Positions 25,375 to 33,557 of a DNA stretch of 45,606 bases are shown here, in pieces. Numbering within the stretch: position 1 is the stretch's first letter; every line of letters starts with the position of its first letter. The notes beneath the pieces are model-generated. The model saw nothing but the letters and a program-made list of their open reading frames with translations, had not been told where the DNA came from and made no database searches. The translations under genes were made by a program, and so were the position numbers. The stretch comes from a virus. The stretch spans positions 1 through 45,606 of IMG/VR virus record IMGVR_UViG_3300009128_000031; one strand, written 5' to 3'.

Positions 25375-26502
25375 ATGAAGAAATTGGTTTTAGTCCTATG
25401 TGGAACAATATTAGCGGCACAGGTTTATGCTAGTGATTACTCTGTTCAGAACACATACACTAACGGTGCTGTGGCAGATGCGGATGCTATTACCGCAGAT
25501 TTCAATGCTGTATCTACGGCTAGTACAACCAAGCTAGATGAAACAGGCGGTACAATGACCGGTGCATTGACTATGGATGTAGGGAGTAACGATATAGTAA
25601 CAACCGCTAATGGTGATTTGGATTTAACCCCTAATGGTACTGGTGATGTGAATTTATTTGCTGATACGGTTGCTATTGGGGATTTAGATACAGATGTAAC
25701 GCTGACGACTGAAGGTACTGGTGATTTGACTCTTAATACCAATGCTGGCACAAATTCTGGAAGCATACTCATTGCTGACGGTTCTAGTGGAGATATTACT
25801 ATAGATCCTAGTAGTTCTGGCAATATTGTTATGCACAATGCAACAACTTATTTTGATTCAGATGGTGCGTTGATTTATACTGGTGCAGGGGTAGACACCC
25901 AAGGTATAGAGTTTCATAATTCTGACAATGATGTTTCTGTTATTTATTTTCAAAGGATTGGCAGTGATGACACTGATTTAACGTTGTTGATGGCCGATGA
26001 TCCTAATAATAACATACGGTTTGAATTTAATGATCCTAGTAATTCGTTAGAGTTTTATTTTGCATCTAATGGTAACGGATATGCAGATAATTCATGGACA
26101 ACGTTCTCTCCTAAGATTGATAAGCACATGGAAAAGAAAGGTAAGAAAGCTAAAGATGCTACAGCCTCGGATTACCTTGATTGGGCATTAGAAGATGCTA
26201 AGAAACCTGCTAAACCGTATGATGGGATAAGTGGTAAGAATGAACTTGAACATTTAGAAGGGAATATAAATAAAGAAAAAAATAAACCTGATAAGAACCA
26301 GGAAGTGATAGATGAACTGGAAACTAAAAAAGGAAAACTTATTGAGTTGCAAACTGAATATCCTGATAAGACAATCCAAGAGATTGAAATTGATCTTTAC
26401 GGTAAAGATATTTGCCGGATTGCTATAGGAACAGCAATTTGGGCTGAAGATGCACAAGCTAAATTAGAAGAGTTAGAGGCTCGTATAGAAGCGTTAGAAT
26501 AA
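25375..26502 (+). CDS. Exported tail-fibre-like protein with coiled-coil end
   Basis: A 375-residue protein starting at ATG 25375 (GGGAGGAG just upstream). It has a canonical signal peptide (MKKLVLVLCGTILAAQVYA, then SDY). Residues about 20-45 (TNGAVADADAITADFNAVST) resemble the start of many phage fibres. The middle is a repeated beta region (LTPNGTGDV, LTTEGTGDL). The end is helical (IAIGTAIWAEDAQAKLEELE) and looks like the last coil of an intramolecular chaperone tip. Probably a receptor-binding fibre; export again unexplained. Confidence 0.7.
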   Translation: MKKLVLVLCGTILAAQVYASDYSVQNTYTNGAVADADAITADFNAVSTASTTKLDETGGTMTGALTMDVGSNDIVTTANGDLDLTPNGTGDVNLFADTVAIGDLDTDVTLTTEGTGDLTLNTNAGTNSGSILIADGSSGDITIDPSSSGNIVMHNATTYFDSDGALIYTGAGVDTQGIEFHNSDNDVSVIYFQRIGSDDTDLTLLMADDPNNNIRFEFNDPSNSLEFYFASNGNGYADNSWTTFSPKIDKHMEKKGKKAKDATASDYLDWALEDAKKPAKPYDGISGKNELEHLEGNINKEKNKPDKNQEVIDELETKKGKLIELQTEYPDKTIQEIEIDLYGKDICRIAIGTAIWAEDAQAKLEELEARIEALE

Positions 26503-26513
26503 GGAGGCTTAGA

Positions 26514-27959
26514 ATGGCTAAGGTAGGCGATAAACTGCGAAGTAAGTACCGTCCAAACGAACCAGGGTGGAATTTCTTTGGGCCAGATCGTTATACTGGA
26601 GAATCTATCTGGATATACACAGGTGGTGGAGATACTACACCAGCACCTTCTCCTGGCGGTGGTGTAACCATTAGCGGTGAAGAAGGTGAAGGTGAGGGGA
26701 CAACGGGGGTAACTGCTCCTAGTGCTCCAGGAACAATAGATCCACAGTTTCTTGATATCACCGAACCTACTTATTCAGATCCTTGGAGTATTATAATGAT
26801 GCAGGATTTAATGGCTCAACGTGATTTCAGTCAAGCTCAAGCTGGGACAATGATGGAACAGATATTGGCTGAAGAGAGTCCTATGATGCAGAGAGCATTG
26901 GATTATGCTGATTTGTTTGGTGGCAGGGCTGATGTAGGGTATCAAGCTACTCAGCAGATGATAGATGATTTCGTTAGTAGGACAGGGACAAGGGAAACTG
27001 AATTGACGAGTTTAGCTGATTTAATACCGTCAGCAGCCCAGGAAGCTACTATTGGACGTATTTTAGATCCATATAAAAGACAGATAGAAGATGAACGTGC
27101 TGAATCTGAAAGTAAATGGAAAGCTATTAGTGCTGCACATGGCATGATGGGGAGTACCCCGTCAGCTAAACAATGGACGAAGTTACAAGAGAAATACGAT
27201 GATATGTATAACCAGGAGTTTTCCAAGTACCTCTACCAATACCCAAGAGATGTGTTTGCTGCTAAGAGAGGGGTGTTTGGGGATATAGCAGGGCAGGAAC
27301 AGTATGGGATAGGAGCACAGGCAGGATTAACGGGGCAGGCTATGGGTGCTGGTCAGTTCGGGATGCAGCTTGGAGGCGATATCTGGGAACGAGGCAAGGG
27401 CAGAGAAATGGAGGCATTTGAATTAGCGCAACGTATGGGTTTAGATTGGGATAAGACGATGATGGATACCTTGCTCAGACAGCAGGGGATTGGTGTTGAT
27501 GTATACGGAAGAGATATTCAAAAGTACCTCGGTCAGATTGGTGAGCAGGGTGCTTGGGATAGATTGTTACAGCAACAACAGATGCAGAAGTATCAAGCTG
27601 ATACAACTAGATACGGGATGGATTTACAAGATCAATGGAACAGGTTTGAATTGGAAAATCGGGATTATTGGAGAAACCTAGAGCTTCAATATGGTAGAGA
27701 TTACGCAGAACAAGCGAAGAAATCCAGTTTTATGGATAGAATATTTGATTTTGGTGGTCGCATTTTTGATAAATTTGTCCCTGGTTTTGGTGACATATTT
27801 GGCGGAGGAGGAGGGGGGGGCAGCCAGTTTGACTTACCGGATACTGGTAATCCTTATTTAGATTGGAAAAAGAATTATGGTGGTGGCAGAGCTTTTGGTG
27901 GGTTTGGTGCAATAGATCAATATTTACCTGGTGGTAGTCCTTGGCCGCAATCATTTTAG
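26514..27959 (+). CDS. Putative internal virion (ejection) protein
   Basis: A 481-residue protein. The first 75 residues are Gly/Pro-rich and flexible. Residues 95-410 are long amphipathic helices rich in Gln, Met and Ala. The C terminus is Gly-rich, with FGGRIFDKFVPGFGDIFGGG, an amphipathic membrane-active-looking segment. Podoviruses eject such proteins with the DNA to build a channel through the envelope. It leads a run of three late genes of this kind. Confidence 0.6.
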   Translation: MAKVGDKLRSKYRPNEPGWNFFGPDRYTGESIWIYTGGGDTTPAPSPGGGVTISGEEGEGEGTTGVTAPSAPGTIDPQFLDITEPTYSDPWSIIMMQDLMAQRDFSQAQAGTMMEQILAEESPMMQRALDYADLFGGRADVGYQATQQMIDDFVSRTGTRETELTSLADLIPSAAQEATIGRILDPYKRQIEDERAESESKWKAISAAHGMMGSTPSAKQWTKLQEKYDDMYNQEFSKYLYQYPRDVFAAKRGVFGDIAGQEQYGIGAQAGLTGQAMGAGQFGMQLGGDIWERGKGREMEAFELAQRMGLDWDKTMMDTLLRQQGIGVDVYGRDIQKYLGQIGEQGAWDRLLQQQQMQKYQADTTRYGMDLQDQWNRFELENRDYWRNLELQYGRDYAEQAKKSSFMDRIFDFGGRIFDKFVPGFGDIFGGGGGGGSQFDLPDTGNPYLDWKKNYGGGRAFGGFGAIDQYLPGGSPWPQSF

Positions 27960-27969
27960 GAGGTTTTGA

Positions 27970-28851
27970 ATGGCAACTTTAAGTGATATTCTTGGCATTG
28001 GAGATAGGTTCCAGCAAGAACACCCTATATTAAATCTGCTGGGTGATATAGCAGGTGGGTTCAGTGATTTCGGTCAGCAACCTACTCCCATATCTGGCAT
28101 GGGTAAATACTTTAATTTAGGGTATATGAGAGAAGCGCAACCTGATCCTTGGCAGAGTGCGCTAGGTTCATTTGCCAGAGTTACAGCAAAGAAAAAGAAA
28201 GAAGAAGAGAATAAGTTCATGTTCAAAGAAATGGCTAATCTAGCTGGTACGGGTGAATATGATATAGGCATTGAATATGACGAAGCAGGCAGACCTTCTT
28301 TTAAGGTAGCTCCCCAGGATACTTTGGCTAGTGATAAAACGCAAGCGCAGATAGAGAATCTTCAATCTAAATCTTTAGCAAATGAAGCATTGGCACGAAA
28401 GAGAGATGCAACTACAGCAAGGTATGGTGCTACGCAACCCTATTGGCAGGATATAGAGAATTTACGGGAAGCGTACCAAGCTAGAAGAACTGCTATACCA
28501 CAGGGTAAGTATCCAGCTGATCAGATGGAAGAGTTTAAGGGAGCAGCTAGGAGGGCATGGGAAGAAAACAGGGATAAGATTAAGGAGCTTACTGGGAAAT
28601 CAGCGAATATGCCAAGCTGGATGAAGCCAGAAAAAATAACACAGAAAGAACAAAAGAAAGAAGAGAAGGATCTTGTGAAGCAAGCAGTTAGAGAAGCTTG
28701 GGGATTGGAAACGCCAGAAAAAGAAATAAAGAAAGAATTAAAAGCTGGTTATACAGCAGAACAAGAAAGGATGATTCAACAGAACATGGATGCGTACAAG
28801 AAAGATAGAAATGAAATCATTGATGCTTTAAATAGAAAAAGGTTGTTATAA
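27970..28851 (+). CDS. Putative second ejection/internal virion protein
   Basis: A 293-residue, mostly helical, charged protein (MATLSDILGIGDRFQQEHPI...). The N-terminal 40 residues are amphipathic; the C-terminal half is Lys/Glu-rich coil. It sits between two other putative internal virion genes with 3-10 bp gaps. No family match recognised; function inferred from order and composition. Confidence 0.55.
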   Translation: MATLSDILGIGDRFQQEHPILNLLGDIAGGFSDFGQQPTPISGMGKYFNLGYMREAQPDPWQSALGSFARVTAKKKKEEENKFMFKEMANLAGTGEYDIGIEYDEAGRPSFKVAPQDTLASDKTQAQIENLQSKSLANEALARKRDATTARYGATQPYWQDIENLREAYQARRTAIPQGKYPADQMEEFKGAARRAWEENRDKIKELTGKSANMPSWMKPEKITQKEQKKEEKDLVKQAVREAWGLETPEKEIKKELKAGYTAEQERMIQQNMDAYKKDRNEIIDALNRKRLL

Positions 28852-28854
28852 TTT

Positions 28855-31785
28855 ATGCCAAAAGATAATTATGTTATAGTTGACTTATTTGATGAAGATA
28901 CTACAGCTAAACCAGAATCATTAGTTTCTCCAAATTTGTACGATCAAGCAACTCCTCCGCAACAATCCATGGTTATCCCTGATCTTTTTGAGCAACCAGC
29001 CCCTAAGCAAGCATCTATAGGCGGGGCTATTGCCCGTACTGTTTTAGATGTAGCCCCCTTAGATTTCCTTAATAGGTTTCGCAAGAAACAGGTGCTTACC
29101 CCAGAAGAAAAGGTTGTTGCTAAGAACTATTTCAGGGAAGGGGAGGAAGCGGTTAAATGGGCTTTAGCTGGTGCACCTAAAGATTTAGAAACAATAGAAA
29201 AGGTTAGAGGAGGGGATTTTGGAGATATAGCAGTAAGTGGATTTGGCTTAGAAGAAAGTACCTCATGGCCTGCTATGTTTGCTGCAAGAATGGCTGGTGA
29301 AACAGCTGGCTTAACAACTAAGCCTTCTACTTGGCTAGGGGAGTATGCCCTAACTAAAGGAGGAGGGGCTGCAATGCGGAAGTTAGCCAGCACGCCTGGG
29401 GGAAGAAGATTCTTGGCTAAGACTGTTCCTACGTTTACAAGAGGACTATTAGCCGAGCAAGTACCTTTACACCCTGCTAGTGCTGCCAGAGAAGTAATGA
29501 GAGAAGCAGGGTTATTAAAACCTACGCCTACAGCAAAAGGCATTGCCCCTGCTATACAGGCAGTGGTTCCAGAAGAGAAGATTGCTGCCAAAATAAAGGT
29601 TCCTGTTCCAGATGAACAATTACCTAAGATTGGGAATATTAATCTCACGAAATATGAACCAGAAGTTCAGCACGGAATAAAAGAATTAGTTACTGCAAAA
29701 CCTGCTTTAGCTGCACACAAATCTATTTCACATAAAGAGACTATAAGTTTAGCAAGTAGATTAGAAAACACACCTGTCTTAAAGCGGCTATTCCAAATGC
29801 CAGAAGGTCAATTAAGGGCAGAAGTATTAAAGGTACGTCAGGGAGAAGATAAGGCTATACGTAATTTGTTAATGACAGACTTAGGTGATTTGGGTAGGTC
29901 AATGAAGGATTATTTGGCGCACAAACAAACTAGAGAGATTTCCAGAGCAGCGTTTGAAGTTGGTGGAGCTTTAGAGCAATTTAAAATTCCAATAAAAGAA
30001 CAACGAGTAATATCTGAGATGATCTTGGCTAAGATGAAAAACATTAAAACTGATCCTATAATTTCTAAAGAAGCTAAAAAAACATTAATAAAGGGATTAA
30101 GTGACTTTAAGAAAACAGTATTGTCTAAAGACTTTAATCCTACAATGATTGATAACGCATATTTTGTTTGGTTAAATAGTATCCTTTCCGATCCTAGAAC
30201 TCACATGGTTAATACAGGAAGTAACGCCCTGTTTGCTTTAGCGAAGATACCAGAAAAATTTACTCAAGCAGTAGCAGATTTAGGATTAACTGGTTTAGGC
30301 AAGTTAGGGGTTAAACGTATAGGCAAGGTTCCTTTAACTGGAAAACGAAAAGTATTCTTTGGTGAAATCCCAGCAATGATAAAGGGTTTGTTTCATAAGG
30401 GTAAAGTACCTAAAGTTGCTGGATCTAAGTTTGAAGAAATGGTCGCTCGTAGGGGATGGAAGAAATTGTTGCCTACTAGCTTGCTGCAACTAGAAGATGA
30501 TATAGGCAAGGGTATGATAGGTCGAATGGAAAAGTTTGCTCAAGCATATAGAAAAGGAGTAGGCATACGCAAGTTTGGCGAAAAAGGATTAACTGGATTA
30601 GGGAAAATTAAAACTGAACAACTATATAGAACTTTCCAAAATCAACCAGGAAAGATAGCAAAATCTTTACTTAAATTACGCAAGAACATTCCTGGGTTAA
30701 GATGGCTTATTCCCTTTGTTAAAACTCCTGCCGATATTATTAATGCTGGAATAGAGAGAACTATTCTTGGTGCAGCTTTTCTTGGTAAAGCAGCAACACA
30801 AGAACAACTAGCGCAGAGGGTGGGGCTTTTAGGTGCAAGTTCAGTTGCGGCTACTTGGATTGGGTTTCAATATTTTAGAGGCAATGTTACTGGTGATATT
30901 CCTTCTAACAAGGGGGAAAGGGAAATGTTTTACAGAGAGGGAAAACAACCAAATTCTATAAAGCTTTTTGATCATTGGATACCTTTGGAACGGATTGAAC
31001 CAATAGGCAGTTCTTTTGCTATGGTAGCGAATTTAATTGATAGATATTCTAACTCTGAAAAGGAAATGCCAGCAGAAAAAGTCATGGATTCTTTGAGTGG
31101 ACTGAGTAAGACATTAACTAATAAAACCTATTTGCAAGGACTCACTAACTTAGTTAGAGCAATGTCTAATCCTGAAATGTATGGAGCTTCTTGGGGGAGA
31201 AAGATTATTTCAGGCATGTTTACTCCTGGCTTATTGAATTATATTGGTAACTTAAAAGATCCTTACATTAGAGAAACAACCACTGTTCCTGAAACCATTA
31301 AAGCACGATTGCCATTCTTATCAGAAACGGTTGAGCCTAAGATGGATGTGTTTGGAGAGAAGGTTGAACGGAGAACGCCAGCTATTCCTTTTAGAATATC
31401 AAAGGATGAAATAAGTAGCGTAGATGAAGAATTGAGGCGATTAGATATTTTCCCAACAAAAATAGGGAAAAAGTATAAAGGTCTACCATTGTCTTCAGAA
31501 GAAAGAAACAGAATGACCTTGGTAGAAGGGCAGCTTATGAAAAAGAGATTGGAATCATTAATTAGTCTTCCTGGCTACCAAGAATTAAATGATATAGAGA
31601 AAGAAAAACATATAAGAAAGATAATAACAAAGACTAGATCTGAATCTAGGAATCCTGCATATCAAATAAAACTATTAAATGAATTAAATAAGCGTGAAAC
31701 AACAGAAGAAAAATTTGAATATCTTAAGAGGCTAGACAAGAAGAGTTCTATCCCGAAGGAACTTAAAGATCTCATTTATTCATGA
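28855..31785 (+). CDS. Large internal virion protein
   Basis: A 976-residue, mainly helical protein, the largest in the genome. The segment WLNSILSDPRTHMVNTGSNA (about residues 440-460) is typical of large phage internal or polyvalent proteins. A hydrophobic stretch near 640-670 (LGASSVAATWIGFQYF) may insert in membranes. It is probably packaged in the capsid and ejected ahead of the DNA. It is the last gene of the main late block. Its 3' end overlaps a leftward gene by 14 bp. The weak site before its ATG suggests coupling to the preceding gene. Confidence 0.75.
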   Translation: MPKDNYVIVDLFDEDTTAKPESLVSPNLYDQATPPQQSMVIPDLFEQPAPKQASIGGAIARTVLDVAPLDFLNRFRKKQVLTPEEKVVAKNYFREGEEAVKWALAGAPKDLETIEKVRGGDFGDIAVSGFGLEESTSWPAMFAARMAGETAGLTTKPSTWLGEYALTKGGGAAMRKLASTPGGRRFLAKTVPTFTRGLLAEQVPLHPASAAREVMREAGLLKPTPTAKGIAPAIQAVVPEEKIAAKIKVPVPDEQLPKIGNINLTKYEPEVQHGIKELVTAKPALAAHKSISHKETISLASRLENTPVLKRLFQMPEGQLRAEVLKVRQGEDKAIRNLLMTDLGDLGRSMKDYLAHKQTREISRAAFEVGGALEQFKIPIKEQRVISEMILAKMKNIKTDPIISKEAKKTLIKGLSDFKKTVLSKDFNPTMIDNAYFVWLNSILSDPRTHMVNTGSNALFALAKIPEKFTQAVADLGLTGLGKLGVKRIGKVPLTGKRKVFFGEIPAMIKGLFHKGKVPKVAGSKFEEMVARRGWKKLLPTSLLQLEDDIGKGMIGRMEKFAQAYRKGVGIRKFGEKGLTGLGKIKTEQLYRTFQNQPGKIAKSLLKLRKNIPGLRWLIPFVKTPADIINAGIERTILGAAFLGKAATQEQLAQRVGLLGASSVAATWIGFQYFRGNVTGDIPSNKGEREMFYREGKQPNSIKLFDHWIPLERIEPIGSSFAMVANLIDRYSNSEKEMPAEKVMDSLSGLSKTLTNKTYLQGLTNLVRAMSNPEMYGASWGRKIISGMFTPGLLNYIGNLKDPYIRETTTVPETIKARLPFLSETVEPKMDVFGEKVERRTPAIPFRISKDEISSVDEELRRLDIFPTKIGKKYKGLPLSSEERNRMTLVEGQLMKKRLESLISLPGYQELNDIEKEKHIRKIITKTRSESRNPAYQIKLLNELNKRETTEEKFEYLKRLDKKSSIPKELKDLIYS

Positions 31786-32008
31786 GGAAAAACAATTTGC
31801 TTTTGTTTAATGGCGTTATTTTAGTATAGATGTATTTTGCTAAGATAACGATGGCCAAGAGAGGAATGAGTTTTACAAAGTATTTAATTGCAAATGGCCC
31901 TTGACTGACTAACTCAAGAAAATTGTCTGCGGCAACAATGAAGGTAAGCAATAGAAACCCATGAAAAACAACAAACAATACAACGTGAGTAATTGCTCTC
32001 ATATTCAT
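31772..32008 (-). CDS. Two-helix membrane protein, possible holin
   Basis: A 78-residue protein starting at ATG 32008 (GGAGGT five bases upstream; a longer frame would use the Shine-Dalgarno region as codons). It has two hydrophobic helices (THVVLFVVFHGFLLLTFIVA and FVKLIPLLAIVILAKYIY) and a basic C terminus. Two-helix proteins of this size can be holins, but a leftward gene against the late strand is unusual. It could also be an envelope or exclusion protein. Confidence 0.6.
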   Translation of the reverse strand: MNMRAITHVVLFVVFHGFLLLTFIVAADNFLELVSQGPFAIKYFVKLIPLLAIVILAKYIYTKITPLNKSKLFFLMNK

Positions 32009-32032
32009 GTGTACCTCCATTTATTGAATGGT

Positions 32033-32200
32033 TTATTCTGATTCTTCTACAGGATGTAAACGGATTCTAGTTGTTTTCGCAGGGCTTTCTTGATGCGCCG
32101 AGCCGACATAACGAGGATAACGTTTTTTGGTTATAAAGCGAGCACATAGAGTAAGAACGACAATAAGGAGAACGATCTGGAGAAAAAGTTTCCATTTCAT
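32033..32200 (-). CDS. Small single-pass membrane protein
   Basis: A 55-residue protein. The N-terminal helix (MKWKLFLQIVLLIVVLTLCA) is followed by a basic, polar tail (RFITKKRYPRYVG...). AGGAGG precedes the ATG, and a 5-bp hairpin TTCGC-N6-GCGAA sits directly before that site. It lies 24 bp upstream of the two-helix gene in the same leftward island. Function unknown. Confidence 0.6.
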   Translation of the reverse strand: MKWKLFLQIVLLIVVLTLCARFITKKRYPRYVGSAHQESPAKTTRIRLHPVEESE

Positions 32201-32261
32201 AGTTACCTCCTTCGCATATTTGCGAAAAACAAGCGAGCGTGATTATACGAGAATGTAATGT

Positions 32262-32567
32262 TTAAGTTAAAAGAGCATAAGCTTCTTTTTCGTGAGGGCA
32301 ATAACCAAAAAAAGCTAAAGCCATATTACAGTTATGACAAAGAATCCTAAGATTATTGGGGAATTTATTTTTAATAATCCAGATATACCAAACTTTACCA
32401 GATTTTCTAGGGATCTTTTTATCTTTATTAATATGATCTATTACTAGGAATTCGTAGCGAGTTTCATTGCAACATTGGCATTTATGACCATAATGATTAA
32501 AGATAGTTTGTTTTAATTTTCGATTGTATTTATATTGATCTCGTTTTTCTTGTTCTTTTGTTTTCAT
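32262..32567 (-). CDS. HNH endonuclease-like protein
   Basis: A 101-residue protein. The zinc pair CQCC (near residue 33), the motif VIDHINK (near 47) and NNLRILCHNCNMAL (near 72-85) form a typical phage HNH fold of the free-standing homing type. It may cut DNA to spread itself and the two membrane genes behind it. It has no Shine-Dalgarno site: the -10 box of its own promoter ends six bases before the ATG, so the mRNA may be leaderless. It is an inserted leftward gene in a rightward region. Confidence 0.8.
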   Translation of the reverse strand: MKTKEQEKRDQYKYNRKLKQTIFNHYGHKCQCCNETRYEFLVIDHINKDKKIPRKSGKVWYIWIIKNKFPNNLRILCHNCNMALAFFGYCPHEKEAYALLT

Positions 32568-32573
32568 GGGTTA

Positions 32574-32602
32574 AGTATATTATAAAGACAACACAAAGTC
32601 AA
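32574..32602 (-). promoter_or_regulatory. sigma70-type promoter for the leftward island
   Basis: Minus strand: -35 TTGACT (32602-32597), 17-nt spacer, -10 TATACT (32579-32574). The expected start falls at or next to the A of the HNH start codon (32567), predicting a leaderless transcript. Confidence 0.75.
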
Positions 32603-32632
32603 GAGGGACTTTACACTTTTTATAGGAGCACA

Positions 32633-32869
32633 ATGAAAAACATACTTTGGGGCTTAGTAACTACCTTAATCATAGGCTCTTACGCTTATACAGCCTACAC
32701 TAACGAGAGTGTTAATCGTGGTGTGGTTAGGCGTGAAGATAAGATTGACCGTAAGCTCGAACAGATATCAGAGGACGTAGTTGAGATGAAGGAGATACAG
32801 GCTGAGTTACGCACTATAATGAAGATGATGAGGGCATATGAGCGACCAGACGATATCACGCATAATTAG
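32633..32869 (+). CDS. Membrane-anchored coiled-coil protein
   Basis: A 78-residue protein starting at ATG 32633 (AGGAGC just upstream). One N-terminal membrane helix (ILWGLVTTLIIGSYAYTAY) is followed by a charged heptad region (DKIDRKLEQISEDVVEMKEI). This shape (inner-membrane anchor plus periplasmic coil) is seen in inner-membrane spanins, although it is short. It overlaps the next gene by 32 bp. It begins the rightward lysis-like group. Confidence 0.6.
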   Translation: MKNILWGLVTTLIIGSYAYTAYTNESVNRGVVRREDKIDRKLEQISEDVVEMKEIQAELRTIMKMMRAYERPDDITHN

Positions 32870-33083
32870 GTTAGAGACGCAGATGACGGAACGATGGGAC
32901 GCACACGATTCTCGATCCTCAGAACAGTGGGGGTTTGTACGTACCCAGTTAGAGAAGTTAATGGACAGGAAGAATGGGTGTATGAAAGAGGCTAAGGGAC
33001 ACACACACAGAATGATTGCTCTTGCCCTGGGCGTACCTGGAACGATAGCGGTTATATATGGGCTTATAAAGTTATTCAAATGA
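32838..33083 (+). CDS. XhlA-like coiled coil with C-terminal membrane helix
   Basis: An 81-residue protein. A helical coil (ISRIIRLETQMTERWDAHDS) is followed by a C-terminal membrane segment (MIALALGVPGTIAVIYGLIK). This order (coil, then a single C-terminal helix) matches the haemolysin XhlA type, which is linked to holins. It overlaps both neighbours, the next by 4 bp. Likely part of a lysis or membrane complex. Confidence 0.6.
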   Translation: MSDQTISRIIRLETQMTERWDAHDSRSSEQWGFVRTQLEKLMDRKNGCMKEAKGHTHRMIALALGVPGTIAVIYGLIKLFK

Positions 33084-33265
33084 TAGATAACGATCTTTTA
33101 CACACAATGAAAAACATTGCTATAGAGGGTACAATCTTGCGTAAAGATATGGAGAGGGTGAACAGTGATATGGAGAAGTTACGCAACGATATGGGTGACT
33201 ATCAAGTGCTCTTAAATGAGTTCTTTGCTCAAGCAGGATACCAAGCTATTGGCGGAGGAACGTAG
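33080..33265 (+). CDS. Small coiled-coil protein
   Basis: A 61-residue coil (LRKDMERVNSDMEKLRNDMG) with no membrane helix. It probably pairs with the two coiled-coil membrane proteins before it. Its last codons (IGGGT) also form the 5' arm of an RNA-like stem described at 33251-33381. Confidence 0.6.
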   Translation: MIDNDLLHTMKNIAIEGTILRKDMERVNSDMEKLRNDMGDYQVLLNEFFAQAGYQAIGGGT

Positions 33266-33381
33266 GCAAATCCAACATATAAAATAATAGCCTATCAAAT
33301 AGGTGATACGGCATCAATGTAGCTCCGGCTACGATGATCGTGTTTGTTAAGACACGGGGTTTTATAGCCTGCACCTCCGCC
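33251..33381 (+). ncRNA. Candidate structured RNA, multi-arm
   Basis: An 8-bp closing helix, GGCGGAGG (33251-33258) with CCTCCGCC (33374-33381), encloses three hairpins. Arm 1: GCCTAT/ATAGGT with loop CAA (33290-33304). Arm 2: GTAGC/GCTAC (33319-33332) closed by a UCCG loop of the stable UNCG class and extended below by ATCA/TGAT. Arm 3: CGTGT/ACACG (33339-33356). No U-tract follows. The shape recalls a cloverleaf, but no tRNA T-loop is present on either strand. It could be a free RNA, an mRNA control element or a tRNA mimic. Confidence 0.55.
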
Positions 33382-33389
33382 TTTAAAAT

Positions 33390-33557
33390 ATGAATACTAA
33401 ACTATGTTCTCGTTGCGGTGAATGGACAAAAGAAAACATTGAAGTACAGCTACGTGATTATTTAAAGAAACCTTCCGAAATGTTGGTTGGCACTTACTGG
33501 GTATGTAGCAAATGCCTGAAAGAGGTGATACATGAATTGGAAAGAAGCTATCCATAA
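33390..33557 (+). CDS. Small zinc-ribbon protein
   Basis: A 55-residue protein with CSRC (residues 6-9) and CSKC (39-42), a two-knuckle zinc ribbon. It has no Shine-Dalgarno site; the RNA-like element ends nine bases before its ATG, so that element may affect its translation. It overlaps the glycoside hydrolase start by 26 bp in another frame. Confidence 0.55.
   Translation: MNTKLCSRCGEWTKENIEVQLRDYLKKPSEMLVGTYWVCSKCLKEVIHELERSYP

Noticed and set aside
33251-33381. Possible tRNA (closing stem, three arms, 5-bp arm with 8-nt loop)
   Set aside because: No T-loop consensus, anticodon-like loops have 8 nt, and D-arm signatures are missing on both strands.
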